From the NCBI RefSeq assembly GCF_001039355.2, contig NW_019775422.1, forward strand, positions 151,087 to 215,086: a DNA stretch of 64,000 nt, in the 5' to 3' direction. A program made the translations under genes and the position numbers. Below, one piece after another: positions 1-14,000 of the stretch. The stretch comes from Lingula anatina (lineage: Eukaryota; Brachiopoda; Lingulata; Lingulida; Lingulidae). The notes under the pieces were generated by a model. That model made no database searches and was not told the origin of the DNA. It saw only the letters and a program-made list of their open reading frames with translations. Within the stretch, counting starts at the first letter, position 1; each line of letters opens with the position of its first letter.

Positions 1-150
1 ATAACCCTTTCATTTTTCTCTAATTTTTATCTTGATGGATCTTAAAAATATCTTTTTCATAAGAAATACGTTGTTCAAAATACTTTTTACCTTAATTGTT
101 GACCAAAATACAGTGTAACATACTGACAGTTGCTATAATTTATTTCTTAG

Positions 151-2216
151 GAACAAAGTTCCTCTTCAGATGGTGAAGTATATAGCCACGTGCGTCTGTA
201 TGGCTATTGGGCACTTGCACCAACGGCACGTAGCCCATTTTGATCTAAAAACGAACAACGTCTTGATTAGTCTACACGGGATCCCTAAACTGGTACGATG
301 TTCGCTTTGTTGTAACTCAGTTTGTCTATCTGATTAAATAATTTTAGATTATTGGTCAGAGTCTGTTCTAGCTATAACGTTCCTTGGTTGGGTCTGATTT
401 CGGATACTGTCTCGCTCTTCGCTAAAGCTCGGTTTTACCCTAAAATAACTGTACATGTGTCACAGATGTGTAATAATCTGAATGAAAACGTAATGACTGG
501 TAAAAAATAATTTTGTATTACATTAATAAAAGAAGACTTTGGATGTAAAGAACACTTTCATTTTGGTAACCAGAACATTCCCTTTTTTATTTAATTTTTA
601 AATGCGGAGTTCTTTCTTCCAGTGTGATCTAGGGTCCGTTCACCCTCTAAACGAAGCCGGGGAAAGTATCCATGGGGTGGAGTTGATGAACTTCACCCTC
701 TATAAAAACATGACACCAGAGGTACTGAGGGGTGGCACCGCCTCGTGGAGGGCCGATTACTACGCCTTGGGTGTCATGCTTTTTGAATTGATGGAGGGAA
801 GGTAATAAAAAAAGATACAGTTTTGTGAATAATGACTGAACTGTTATTCATGCCAATGGTACTGACAGAAAATATTAGGCCAAAATAACATCCCTTCCTT
901 CTTTAGAGCTGCTAGTGGTATGAACAGGAAAATAAGAATGTAGGCAATAATTTTTCCAAAAAATACTTTAGAATTTTATAATAGTAGGGAGTGTTGTAAA
1001 GCATGAATAATTTTAGTCAATTTATTTAGACACCCACTTTGGACTGAACTGCCAACTAGAGCAGAAGCCAGAAGAAAAATCCTCCAAGGCACCATCATCT
1101 ACACAGATACAGAGCAAGCCTTCAGGGATCTGATTGACAGATTAGTCTGGTAGGTAATACTATAGTATGACGACAGGCAATGGTTATTCTGGTTCAAAAC
1201 ATTAGCTTTAGATATTTTCCATAGCTATGAAATACCATGGACAACTTTAAACCAACATAAGCATCGTTCTGGCTGAGATACATGTACACAATGCACTGAA
1301 TCGTTTTAACTTTTGTCCTCCCTCCTCCACAACTGGTCTTACATTGAACTATTTACTCTGATTGAACTGTTTCTCACTATTTCGTTTCAGCCACGTAGAC
1401 CAAAGAATTGACAGCATGACTGGTCTTTTAAGTCACCGGTACGAATATTGTAGAATTTTTTTTCTAATTCTGGTTGCTTTGAGATCTCATTGTAGCTGAC
1501 GATTTTATTTCAGTGCTCTCTCTTATTTTATAATTTTGTTTAAATTCATTTTCACGTGTTTATTTTTTTCTATTTTAGTCTGTTCACCTTATCCGTTTGT
1601 ATATATTGATCTATCTTAAACAATTTTGTCGATCATTATATTATATTATATTATATTATATTATATTATATTATATTATATTATATTATATTATATCAAT
1701 GCAGCTGGCTCTGTGACTACTACGTGAATAATTTTCCAACCGATATGGTCACCTCTCCCATTTTAGACATTGCTCAGGTAAAAGCCCGCGTATACGCCTT
1801 ATTTACTACTGTCATCTTCTAACAAAGCAAATACTCACTTATTGCTGAGAGTGACATTTGACCACCCTGAGCTTCAGAGATACCTTGACACGATGAAGAC
1901 AGGCTATAGTGAAGAGGTTAGTGTCAAGTTAACTCTGAAGCTCAGGGTGCCTTTGACGGACTTTATGGAATTTGTGTATTTATATAATAAGTCAATACAT
2001 CCACATGCCGTGAAAGTCTGTATGAAATTACAAAATTGGGAAGTATATTCTGTAAACGTACACTAAAACATTCCATTCATGTGATATTGAGATATACTTT
2101 ATTGTCTGACTATATTCAATGTTTTCTTATGACAGGAGGTGTCGGCGGAAGAACAGCTGGAGATGGGTCCCTTGACAGCAAACAGCAGCGTCCGCAATAT
2201 CGTTGACAATGGCTAG
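151..2216 (+). CDS. Protein kinase, C-terminal part (5' end outside window)
   Basis: Partial gene. Exons read as 151-292, 623-801, 1030-1149, 1391-1438, 1705-1777, 1878-1916 and 2136-2216 (TAG), with every phase closing. Exon 151-292 holds the catalytic loop, read as HFDLKTNN: the Asp, Lys and Asn of HRDxKxxN are kept but the Arg is Phe. The next exon gives CDLGS, a DFG motif with Leu for Phe, then MTPEVLRGG in place of APE, and DYYALGVMLFELMEGRHP, a good subdomain IX. The tail ends in a short Ser/Asn-rich stretch (SSVRNIVDNG). The catalytic Asp, metal-binding Asp and Asn are all present, so activity is possible, but the missing HRD Arg predicts a non-RD kinase. I do not recognise the family; the spacing resembles AGC or CAMK kinases. 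The 1878 acceptor is the weakest boundary, because upstream alternatives break the frame. Confidence 0.75.
1635..1696. repeat. Pentanucleotide microsatellite (TTATA)n
   Basis: About 12 uninterrupted copies of a 5-bp unit. They lie in the kinase intron that ends at the 1705 acceptor. Only about eight bases separate the array from that splice site. Confidence 0.95.
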
Positions 2217-4739
<2,523 letters not shown>

Positions 4740-5240
4740 TAACGTCTGTCTGAGACTTAATGGTGGGGACTTCGTAGCAACATGTGGGAACTGCCAATTG
4801 TGGCAGGAACTGAAAATCTACACAAAGACATATTGCCAGAACTGTGTACACTAGTCTGTGGGCAAAAGAGTTGGTTGATGTTGAGATAGGATCGTAGTTC
4901 TGGTATTAGTATTATACTTTTTTAAAGCCTTGGAATATAATTATTAGTCTCAAAATTGGATTCTACTGCAGATAAGGATATCATTCCAATTTGAAATGCA
5001 TGGCTATGTTCAATTTTTTTCAACTGATCAGCTGTGACCATAAGCCTAATGCATAGAGAAAACTTCCAGAATAGCACATAATGTTGCTAAATTTCTAGAA
5101 ATTATTATATTTTTTCTGGAAAGGTTCACAGATGACCAATACTAAGGGATTTGTTGTTGTTACTGTCACTTTATAACAGCTGAAGCTGGATGTTAATGAA
5201 GTAACAAAAGTCAAGTTTCTTGGTGTTAATTAAAAGACTG

Positions 5241-5246
5241 AATAAA
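5241..5246 (+). terminator. Likely SUPT4H1 polyadenylation signal
   Basis: Canonical AATAAA about 500 bp after the SUPT4H1 stop and 90 bp before the stop codon of the convergent SPATA22 gene. Confidence 0.5.
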
Positions 5247-5335
5247 AAGCTAATGATATCTTCTTCGTTTTAGTACATAAAAAAATTCTGGTTTTACTAT
5301 AGTTATTGTGTCCTTATTATATCTATATCCTAGTT

Positions 5336-7918
5336 CTACAACTGACTTTTCTTGATCTGAGCAACTATTTTCCGCATACTTCTGTCAGCAGCAGCAATAT
5401 TTTGTTGAATGACTTTCTTTTCCAAATCTAGGGCTGGACGCACTGACACACATTTAAATGTAGTTCCATCATTATTGAGGCTTCCTACACACCTAAAAAA
5501 GAAAACATAATTTAAGTGCTGTGTTAAGTTTAACATTTAAAGGATTTCATTGTTCTCAACTGAAAGAGAAATTCCATGATTATCATAAGTAATATGGACT
5601 GACACAGTCACTTGACCTGAAGAGAGAACTGTTTACCTTGTGAAATTACCTCTCATCAACAAATACAAAAATTATCTACTTAATTCAAAGAATGAAATGT
5701 ACCTTAGCAATTGTCCCCTGATCAACCTAGGGAGGGGGCGGTCCTAAATCGATATTTGTACACGTTAAAAGTCAGTCATTAAATGTGCATACTGGTTGCC
5801 ATATTGAGAAGACAGATGAAAGGACAAATAATCATTGAACTCAACAATATAAATAAAACATTATTTTGAATATTGAATTTTTTTTTATTATTTTCAACCT
5901 TTTAGGTAAATTTTACAGGAATAAAATATTCTTACCAGCTTACTCATTAATGTAATAGTAGCACTGTGAAAAGGGTATGAAATAAAACTTGTGGCAATTT
6001 GCCGCTGATGTTCACTTACTATTTCATAAAATGTGCATAAAATTCTCTGCTTGCAGTCTTTCATTTCAAATGTTTTCCCAAGGTTGTCTGGGGTCGAAGA
6101 TATGGCGGAGTCCAGATGAGCTGAAAAGGGCAGAACTGTTTACATGTAGCAAAAAAAAAAAAAAAAAAAGAAAAAAGAAAAAAAACACAGACACACAAAT
6201 AATAGAATGTTTTATCAGTTAATATAATTACAGATTGTTCCATGTTTTACATAGTTTTCTATGCCTTTGAAATGGCATAATAAAAACTTAACCACAGAAA
6301 TTACCAGCCTACCATATATTTCAAAGATAAGAGGAATGTCCTTTTTATATTGTGACCAATGCTTCATGCCTTCTATGGTGGCAGTTAGGATCTTTAAACT
6401 TGTGTCAGGTTGAACAGGCTTGTACAATTTGGTATCAACTGCTTCATTTTCTACTGCAGCTAGGCTTCCATATGGTGTCTAGTTAAATATGAGAAAAAGT
6501 AATGCTAGTTACATTCATAGGCCATCTAGAAAAAAATCTCAGAAAGCAATGGCAGTATGGGCCATGTATTCAACAAAAACTTGTTACTGGCATTAATCCT
6601 TCATCAAATTATTTGTTAAAGGTACATACGAACCGAGCATCAGTGGTGCGTGGATTCCCAGTAACACATGTAAACCACTTCTACTTGATTCTTATATGAC
6701 TCAAATAAATTTGACATGCCAAGATATAAACTGAATAGATCACTCGATCAGCCATAAAAGACCTTTAGACTGCTCCTGTCTTTAAATTTATGGTTGTAAA
6801 TTTAACCTACTTCCGTGACCTACATTCCTGCCCCATTGACATACAGCTTAGAATGCCAGCAGAAAAATCTGTTCAAACATCATTTTCGGGTAAAATTAAA
6901 CGATGCCTTTTGGTAATTCTCTCAGTTATACTACTTGAAACTATATGCTGGCATTTGGTTGGTTTTTGTGACAAAAAATTGACTTTGTATGTATCTTTAA
7001 ACATTTTCTGCACATTTAGCTCAAACAATTTCTCACATAAAGATCATCAATCTTTTCATAGAAATAAAATGTTTTATTAAAATTCTGTGTATCTTAAGAC
7101 CCCTAAAAACCACAATTCAACTTTTTACTGTAAGTAAATGCTTACATAACAGCTGCATTAGATTTAGGCACATACCTGTTGAGCAAATTGTTGAAATTGT
7201 TGTCTTCTGTTTGCAGGTGGCATACATGGCAAACCATATGAGTGTGGCCTTTTCTGTGGACTGGGTTGAATTTGTGGCCTTCCATACTCAGATGGCATAT
7301 GAGGCATACCATATGGCTGCTGTCCTTTTAGTGGACTTGGGTGAACAGGGTGCCCACCACCACCACCATCATGTTTTGTCACATGTTGCTTACTGCCATA
7401 TGAACTTGGAACAAGTCTGAATGAAACAAACTACACATTGTATAACCAAAAGGGAAAATGCATTTTCAATGTAACTTTATCTGGAATTTTAAAAAAAGAT
7501 GTATTTTCAAATAAGTGAAAAAATTAACTGTATTTGATGAACAAAAATGTTACCATGAAAATTGAATTAATATGTTTTCTGTGAAATGTTTTGTGGTTTG
7601 TGTTGTACCTTCTATCCTGTGTTGGTGGATTTTTCTTTAAGTTGTTCATTTTTGAACTTGTTTTTTGGAAACAAAAATTAATGAAAATTGAATTAATATG
7701 TATTCTGTGAAATGTTTTGTGGTTTGTTTTGTACCTTCTATCCTGTGTTGGTGGATTTTTCTTTAAGTCATTCATTGTTGAACTTGTTTTTCTGGGATAA
7801 GGCATCAATCCTGATTTGGTCTCTTGGGCATAGCTTTTCTTTCTTTGATCCTGTTGTATAAAACTCCTTCTGGTTGTATGGCCAACTGTTCATGCCAACA
7901 GATTTATTTTTATTTTTT

Positions 7919-8000
<82 letters not shown>

Positions 8001-8585
8001 CCAGTACTACTGTTAGTTCAAAATGTTTTATTAATGAAAACATATAAGCCTTGCAACTATAAAAATTGGTGCATTACATTTTTTATCTACATGATTATTT
8101 ATCTCCCTGTAACTTATGGTGAACTAAAATATCCAGTTTAGGTTCTGAGAACAACTTGAAATTATCAACTTACCTTGATTTTTTTCCAATTCCCCAAAAT
8201 AGTCAGTATTTGGCCATTTATATTGTTTTTGAGGTGCCATTTGGCTCTTATTGTTCTGCATATATGCCTGGCCACTTGATGCCCATGGCCTCATTTCTTT
8301 TTCACCTTTTATGAAATATAAAATATCAATGCTGTGATTTAGATTGCATTTTTAACCATTTACGTTATGCATTTATATATAACCCATCTAGTTATATTAT
8401 GTGTGTATTTTACTGAAGTGATACTGCACAAGTAGAATCTACCGTGTTTTTCACAAGTAATAAAATATTTGTTACAATGAAACAAAATGTGTTTTCTCAC
8501 CAGCTCCAATACCCAAATTATGTTCCATTGACTGCAAAGCCTGTCTTGGCCTCTTTCGTTTGTTAAAAATAGGTGCGAAAGTCAT
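5336..8585 (-). CDS. SPATA22: SPATA22, meiotic recombination factor
   Basis: Complete on the minus strand. Exons in order are 8585-8501, 8305-8174, 7885-7735, 7416-7176, 6478-6313, 6120-6020, 5743-5703 and 5492-5336. They total 1074 nt, or 357 aa, against about 363 in human. SPATA22 binds MEIOB and RPA on single-stranded DNA and is needed for crossover repair in meiosis. Diagnostic matches are the N-terminal IFNKRKRPRQAL, the SLKILTATIEGMKHW helix, LDSAISSTPDNLGKTFEM, the 41-nt exon DRPLPRLIRGQLLR, and RCVGSLNNDGTTFKCVSVRPA near the C-terminus. The middle is low-complexity, Pro/Gln/His-rich and poorly conserved. Exon 7885-7735 was placed mainly by phase: it is the only segment I found that joins its neighbours in frame. 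An overlapping 126-bp tandem duplication covers its end. Confidence 0.93.
7216..7365 (-). repeat. In-frame 75-bp tandem duplication inside SPATA22 exon 4
   Basis: Two diverged 75-nt units, offset 75 (for example, 7221 aligns with 7296), encode two 25-residue repeats. One begins SPLKGQQPYGMPHMP and the other SPQKRPHSYGLPCMPP. The period is a multiple of three, so the reading frame is kept. Confidence 0.85.
7555..7793. repeat. Tandem duplication of SPATA22 exon 3 end and its donor
   Basis: Two copies of about 112 bp, 7555-7666 and 7681-7793, with a 126-bp period and high identity. On the minus strand the 7681-7793 copy is the 3' part of SPATA22 exon 3 plus its GT donor and downstream intron. 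The other copy repeats the NLKKNPPTQDRR coding segment and the donor inside the intron. Its frame is open, so it could act as an extra exon or be an inert copy. Confidence 0.9.
7924..7998. repeat. (TA)n microsatellite
   Basis: About 37 dinucleotide units in SPATA22 intron 2. Open frames through it (Tyr-Ile repeats on both strands) are artefacts of the repeat. Confidence 0.98.
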
Positions 8586-9790
8586 TTTCCTGCCGAATTA
8601 AGGAAGCGTAGATCTACATAAATTTCCGTGCACAGTTACTCTCTCTTATCGTCTGCAAGTACAACACGAACATTCTTCCCTCCAAACATTAAAGAGTGAA
8701 AATTCCCTTGAAAGACGTTCTATTGACGTATTCTTACTGAAATCAACCAAACCACCTCATCTCCCTTTTGATATCTTTTAAGTAAAAATAATCTCTTTGT
8801 TAGTTTTCCTTTTTCATGTCTGGTAGTTTTTCCTAGATTTTAAATGAAGGGTCAAGAAGCAAACAATGGAGGAGGAGGTGGGGGGGGGGGGGCACTATGG
8901 GCCATGCTAAACTGCATTCCGACAAAGTTTGTACCTAGTTTTCTCTTCTACAGCCAGAAACTAGCAGTAACGTATAATATGAATATCAGGGTAATTTTCT
9001 TGACTGATTGGCACAGATTAAAGGAAATGAGACGTCCATGATTGGATAGACATAAATAGAAACTAGACAGAAAAGCTTGCAAATATAAAGACACTAAGCC
9101 AGCAATTTCAAAGGAGTGTTCTTTTCTTTAAAAAAAAAAAAAAAAACAGGTCTTTTAGTCTTTTTCCTCCTTCTTTGACCCAAATTGAAAAATTGGAAGA
9201 GAACCTAGACCAAAACTTGGTTTATGAGAGTTTATCTTTTGCCAGCCATAAGCTAGGTTGGTTCTTTCAAATCCCTTCCCCATCACCTCTCCTGCCTACG
9301 GGTCTGAAAGGCAACAAATTTAACGAGAAAAGGGGAGAGAAAGAACAGCCTTATGTCGTCAGCAATGGACATTTTTTTTTATATATATTAGATGGCTGGA
9401 CCTAAAGCAGTGAGTATACATAACCTCTGTTATTATCATGCCTGCAAGTTTCCAGAAGTTTGGAAATAGACAGGTGTTCTGATAATAAAGGTCAATTTTC
9501 AGTAATCTCTGAAACTCATGGTGGAATGACATAGGTCAGAATTCAGTTCTTATCTTAAAACTGAGTCAAATGTTCCTTTTATGCCGGCTCTTCCATACAT
9601 ACTTAGTAAGTCGATGGACCAGAAAAGATCCAAAGGGAACAAACTGACTAGGAAATTTTTAATGTCTTAGTTCAATTTGGGCCTTTGAAACTTTCTCCAT
9701 TTTCAAGGTGGCAAAATTGACCTTTTCTTTAAAAGGGATCTCCCACCCCATCCCAAGATCAACCTCCTGTAGGAAAAGCAATAATATAAA
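8586..9790. other. Spacer between SPATA22 5' end and AKAP10 3' end
   Basis: Contains the SPATA22 promoter and leader, a poly-G run near 8880-8892 and a poly-A run near 9130. Both flanking genes are on the minus strand. A 76-codon frame at 9175-9405 has no splice or homology support. Nothing else was recognised. Confidence 0.5.
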
Positions 9791-11077
9791 AACACAAATA
9801 TTTATTTATAACAATTTTATATCTATTCATATTCTTATAATCATTCAGTTTTAATTAAATATCAACATTAGCACATGGTACAAGCAATAATCTCATTCAC
9901 TCTTCTTGTCATCTTATGACGTGTATTACACATCAAGTAATCACAGTTACTTTTTAAATGTACCTTTCACAAATGACAAAACACTGTCTTAACAATAACA
10001 ATCATTATATTATAGAAGCTGTTTAACAAATAGCTACTTTTTGTCCTGAAAATTGAATGTTCAACTACGATTTTTTTTTAAATTCAAACAGGCTTATAAC
10101 TCATAATAGTAATGAAAAAATGCAGGGAAAAAACATTAACTGTAATGCCAATTTCTAAATTTTATGAAGTCCTGTATTGATTATAATCATGACATACTCA
10201 TACGATGTATGGCAAAATCTTACGTAAAAGAAAAATAAATGTTTGTTAAGTTGCCTATACACTTTAAGAGAGTGGAAGAGACAACAAAATTAACAGATAT
10301 GCGTAATATTAATTCAAGTTGTTTTGGATGGTGTTTGATGTTGGTTACTTGTCTTCCAAGTAATGAAAACAGACAACAAGACTGAACAATCAGTACAATC
10401 ACAAGTTATCAAACTTAATACAAAAATATTTCCACTTGAACTACAATTGCAAATCAAAACAATTACTTTTAGATCTTCAGTCTTTGTCTGCTAATTAACA
10501 AACTAGAGATCTATCAATAATAAAATAACCTAAAAAGTGAGTTAATCTTTAGACCTGAACTAGACACTTGTGTATTATGGCTGGAATTTCATATACATAT
10601 ACCGTGATAAATATACAAAACATTTTAAATCGGATATCATGTGAAATTGATTGCTAGTTTTAAAATGTCCAGAGGAGGAATTTTTAGTTCAAGGCCAAAG
10701 AAAGATGCTATTTAAAGTTCTCAGGTCTTTCCTCTCTGAACTTCTGGTGGGTTTTATTCATGTTGCATCATTGGTGTTACTTCTTTGCATATGGATCCAA
10801 TGTATAACTCAAAGGCAAGTCTGAAATCCATCAATGGGCAATATTAAAAAATTTGATCAAAACAATAGGGACAGGATTATTGGTGCAAAATACATAAAAT
10901 ATCAATTTAACTTACATTTCCAATTATCATCTTATTATGAGCTCAAATTCATGCAACATGTATATTTGAAATATCCCACATTCCTTGCTAATCAACCATC
11001 TACCTATAGATAATTAACAATGAGACCTTACTTGTACCTTGAATTCTTCACAAAAAATACCATTTATTACCTGTGGT
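9791..11077 (-). other. Probable AKAP10 3' UTR
   Basis: AT-rich sequence after the AKAP10 stop with no coding potential. A minus-strand AATAAA at 9806-9801 is a plausible distal polyadenylation signal. The length of the 3' UTR is inferred. Confidence 0.45.
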
Positions 11078-14000
11078 TCAGTTAATATTCCCTGATTTCT
11101 GATTTTCTGGAGTGGATTCTTTATTCTGATCAGTAACGTCTCTAACAATCATTTGAGCAATCTGCCATGCCATGTCTTCCTGAGCCTAGTGAAAAGAACA
11201 AAATCATAGGAATCATCATCAGCATAATGAAGTTGATATTACATATTCAATTTCTATCTAAAATAACATCCATTGCTTTAAAACTTGCTTTTTTATGCAT
11301 CTTTCAAGAAGAAGCTAAATAATGTACTAGTTACAACACGAGTCGTCCACTGTATGTGACATACAAGAGTATAATTATATTGAGGCACAGCTGAAATATA
11401 ATTTGCTCTTGTAAGCCGCATTCGGTGGGCATCAAGTAGTTGTAACTGACTTTTATCAGGATTTGTGCTTCGAATAATAGGATGAATGCACCAAAGCATA
11501 TGAAAATACAGGCAAGCCTGAATGCAAAACACAAGACTTAGTGCAATTATCCTATTGTTTGAAGCGCCAGTTGTGGTAAAAATGGTTTAATACATTGTTC
11601 CATCACTTCCTACCTTGTCTTTTTCTTTCCTCTTCTTTCTCCATCTTGACTCTAAAAAGGAAACAGTTTCTTTCAAGTTTGAAATGCAAAACATGGGGCA
11701 GCGAGTTCTAAAACTTTGTCATCATTATCATCATATGTTTAATAAATCTTCAAACTTGTATTGCTCCTTTTGCATTGTATATTACTAAATCTGATCTTAC
11801 CTTTCTTTTTGTCATGGTCAGGTTCTGGTTCAAATTCTGAGACAAACTGCCCAAATTCATCCACTTTCCCAAGAGACATAGTACTGTTGAACGAAATAAA
11901 ATATAGTCAAAAATTTGAATGTAAATAGGATGAATTCGTCAACTCCCATAATTAAACAATTTAACAATCTTATCTTGGAATCTTAAGTACAACGATCCAC
12001 TGATAAATATCTCCTTGGAATAATTTGGCCTATCATTCCATCTTACATCTAATTTGACGAGAAAGTCATATACATCTCAACTAACTTGGCATTTGTCCTT
12101 GTCCATAAGGGTACATCAGGGTTCAGTGTATTAAAATCTATCTGTATATCATCAGTGAATTTGTTAAATGCTTTCTGTTGCTGGGACCCTGTGGCAAGAA
12201 GTGTGTTCTTTGTGTTCACATCCCCTCCTGTGCTATGGCTACCAATGCTGTGAGTGTCTGAACTAGCATCACTTCCTAAATGAGAAAGTGACAAAATGCA
12301 TATAAGAAATCTCTAGTGTTCTCTAATCATATTAAATATGTCAAAAATACTGTAAAGAGATCTCTTTATTCTTTTCATTTTTTGAAAATTAACTTTTGTT
12401 TTTTGAAATTAACTTTGGGCATTACAAAGATATATAAATTTATACATCAATTTCTTAAACTTTTGGAACACACAACTTGCTTAAGTGTTTGGAGGCATGC
12501 AATTGTTGTAGTTAAAACAACCACATAGGAATTTAGACAAAAATTTCGAACTCAAGTACAGAAAAACTTAATTACCAGTGCGTTTCTTACGAGTTTGCGG
12601 GACTTGATCATGGTTAGCTTGGATTGTACTGATTAACTCAGATAAGTATTTGTAGTACAATTCACTCTTGTGAAATTGTGGGAAATAGTTCTGGAAAGAA
12701 AATTAACTTTAATTTTTGAAAAAATATATAAGTGATTTTAAACTTTTCAGGGATCAATCTTTTTAAATAAACCAGTTTTTTCAAAAGACCACTCTAAAAT
12801 TGTGTATCATATTAACAAAGAGTTCATCATATAATGTGAATTCCAGGCTTAAACTATGTATTTGTTTTGTGGGTAACTTCAGAAACTGATAGTGTTAAAC
12901 TTATATTACAAACTAGAGGATCAGAGAGGCGATACCGCCTCCGAATATTGTACCACCAGCTGGAGCAAGCGCATTCGTACAGACCCCCACATACACAAAA
13001 TAAGGAACACAGCCACCAGTCTTGTGCTTGACAAGCTGTAAAAATGCAATCAACAAGAATTTTCAAAATATGCNAACGCTGGTGGTACAATAATTTATAT
13101 AATCTGCTTTCTTTTAGGCTTACCTTTTCTAGTGATAGAAAGACTATGCCTTTTGGCCAAGCAAAACAATCAGGCAAAGGACCACCTTCCCTGCATATAT
13201 TGGATTCAACTTCAAACCGCACTTTATCATCAAACCCAACTTGACAAGTAGCTTGCAAGGAAAAGTATCTGAAGAGAAAAAAAATATTCATGAAAAAATA
13301 AATCAACTAGACATTGAAGACTTACAAACTGTTTTAGCTGTAAAACATAGCATTATGTTTTAAATACAGTGAGGAAAATCCTGTTTTATGTAGTAATTGA
13401 AGTTCAATTTTTGGACTATTTAGCAAATAAAAAAGGGTATTTACTCACAAGTTAAAACATTACTGGCATTACCATTATAATTCTTTTGGAAAAAAAAAAA
13501 GAAAGAAAAACTTGCTTGTCATATAGCACCATGGCATCTGCTTGTGCTTCCTGCCCATCATACTGCCCATGCTGGGATGCTAGGTGTTGCTGAAAGTTAT
13601 CCAGAGCCAGATACAACTGCAGCAAATCCATGGCACCTTCTTGTTCCATATACTGAAATTAACAATTTGTTGAATGAAGTTGCAATGGTGCTACATTTTC
13701 AAATTACACATTGTACTGATTAACTCAGATATAAGTATAAATATTCTGAAAATATCTTGAAAGACGAATAACAGTCACACACTGATACTTGCACCTAACT
13801 ATTGAAATTACTTGATCTTTTAAATGGGCAAAAATTATCAAGCTTTCCAATACATAATATAATCACAAAAAAAAAAAAAAAAAAAAAACATTTCTACATG
13901 GCATTTGTGGTGCTTTTACTGCATAGAAGTGAACTTAAGAGCAGCCTGCTTTTTAATTTATTGTTACCACTCAATAAAAATAATCTAATTTTAAGAAATT

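Noticed and set aside
1842-1877. Extending the kinase exon upstream of 1878
   Set aside because: Other acceptors in this stretch give a stop codon or the wrong phase after the exon ending 1777.
7768-8141. Open frames with Tyr-Ile repeats on both strands
   Set aside because: They are translations of the (TA)n microsatellite; only the 7735-7885 part is a real exon, in a different frame.
9175-9405. 76-codon open frame between SPATA22 and AKAP10
   Set aside because: No splice sites, no recognisable motif, and the region is otherwise non-coding.
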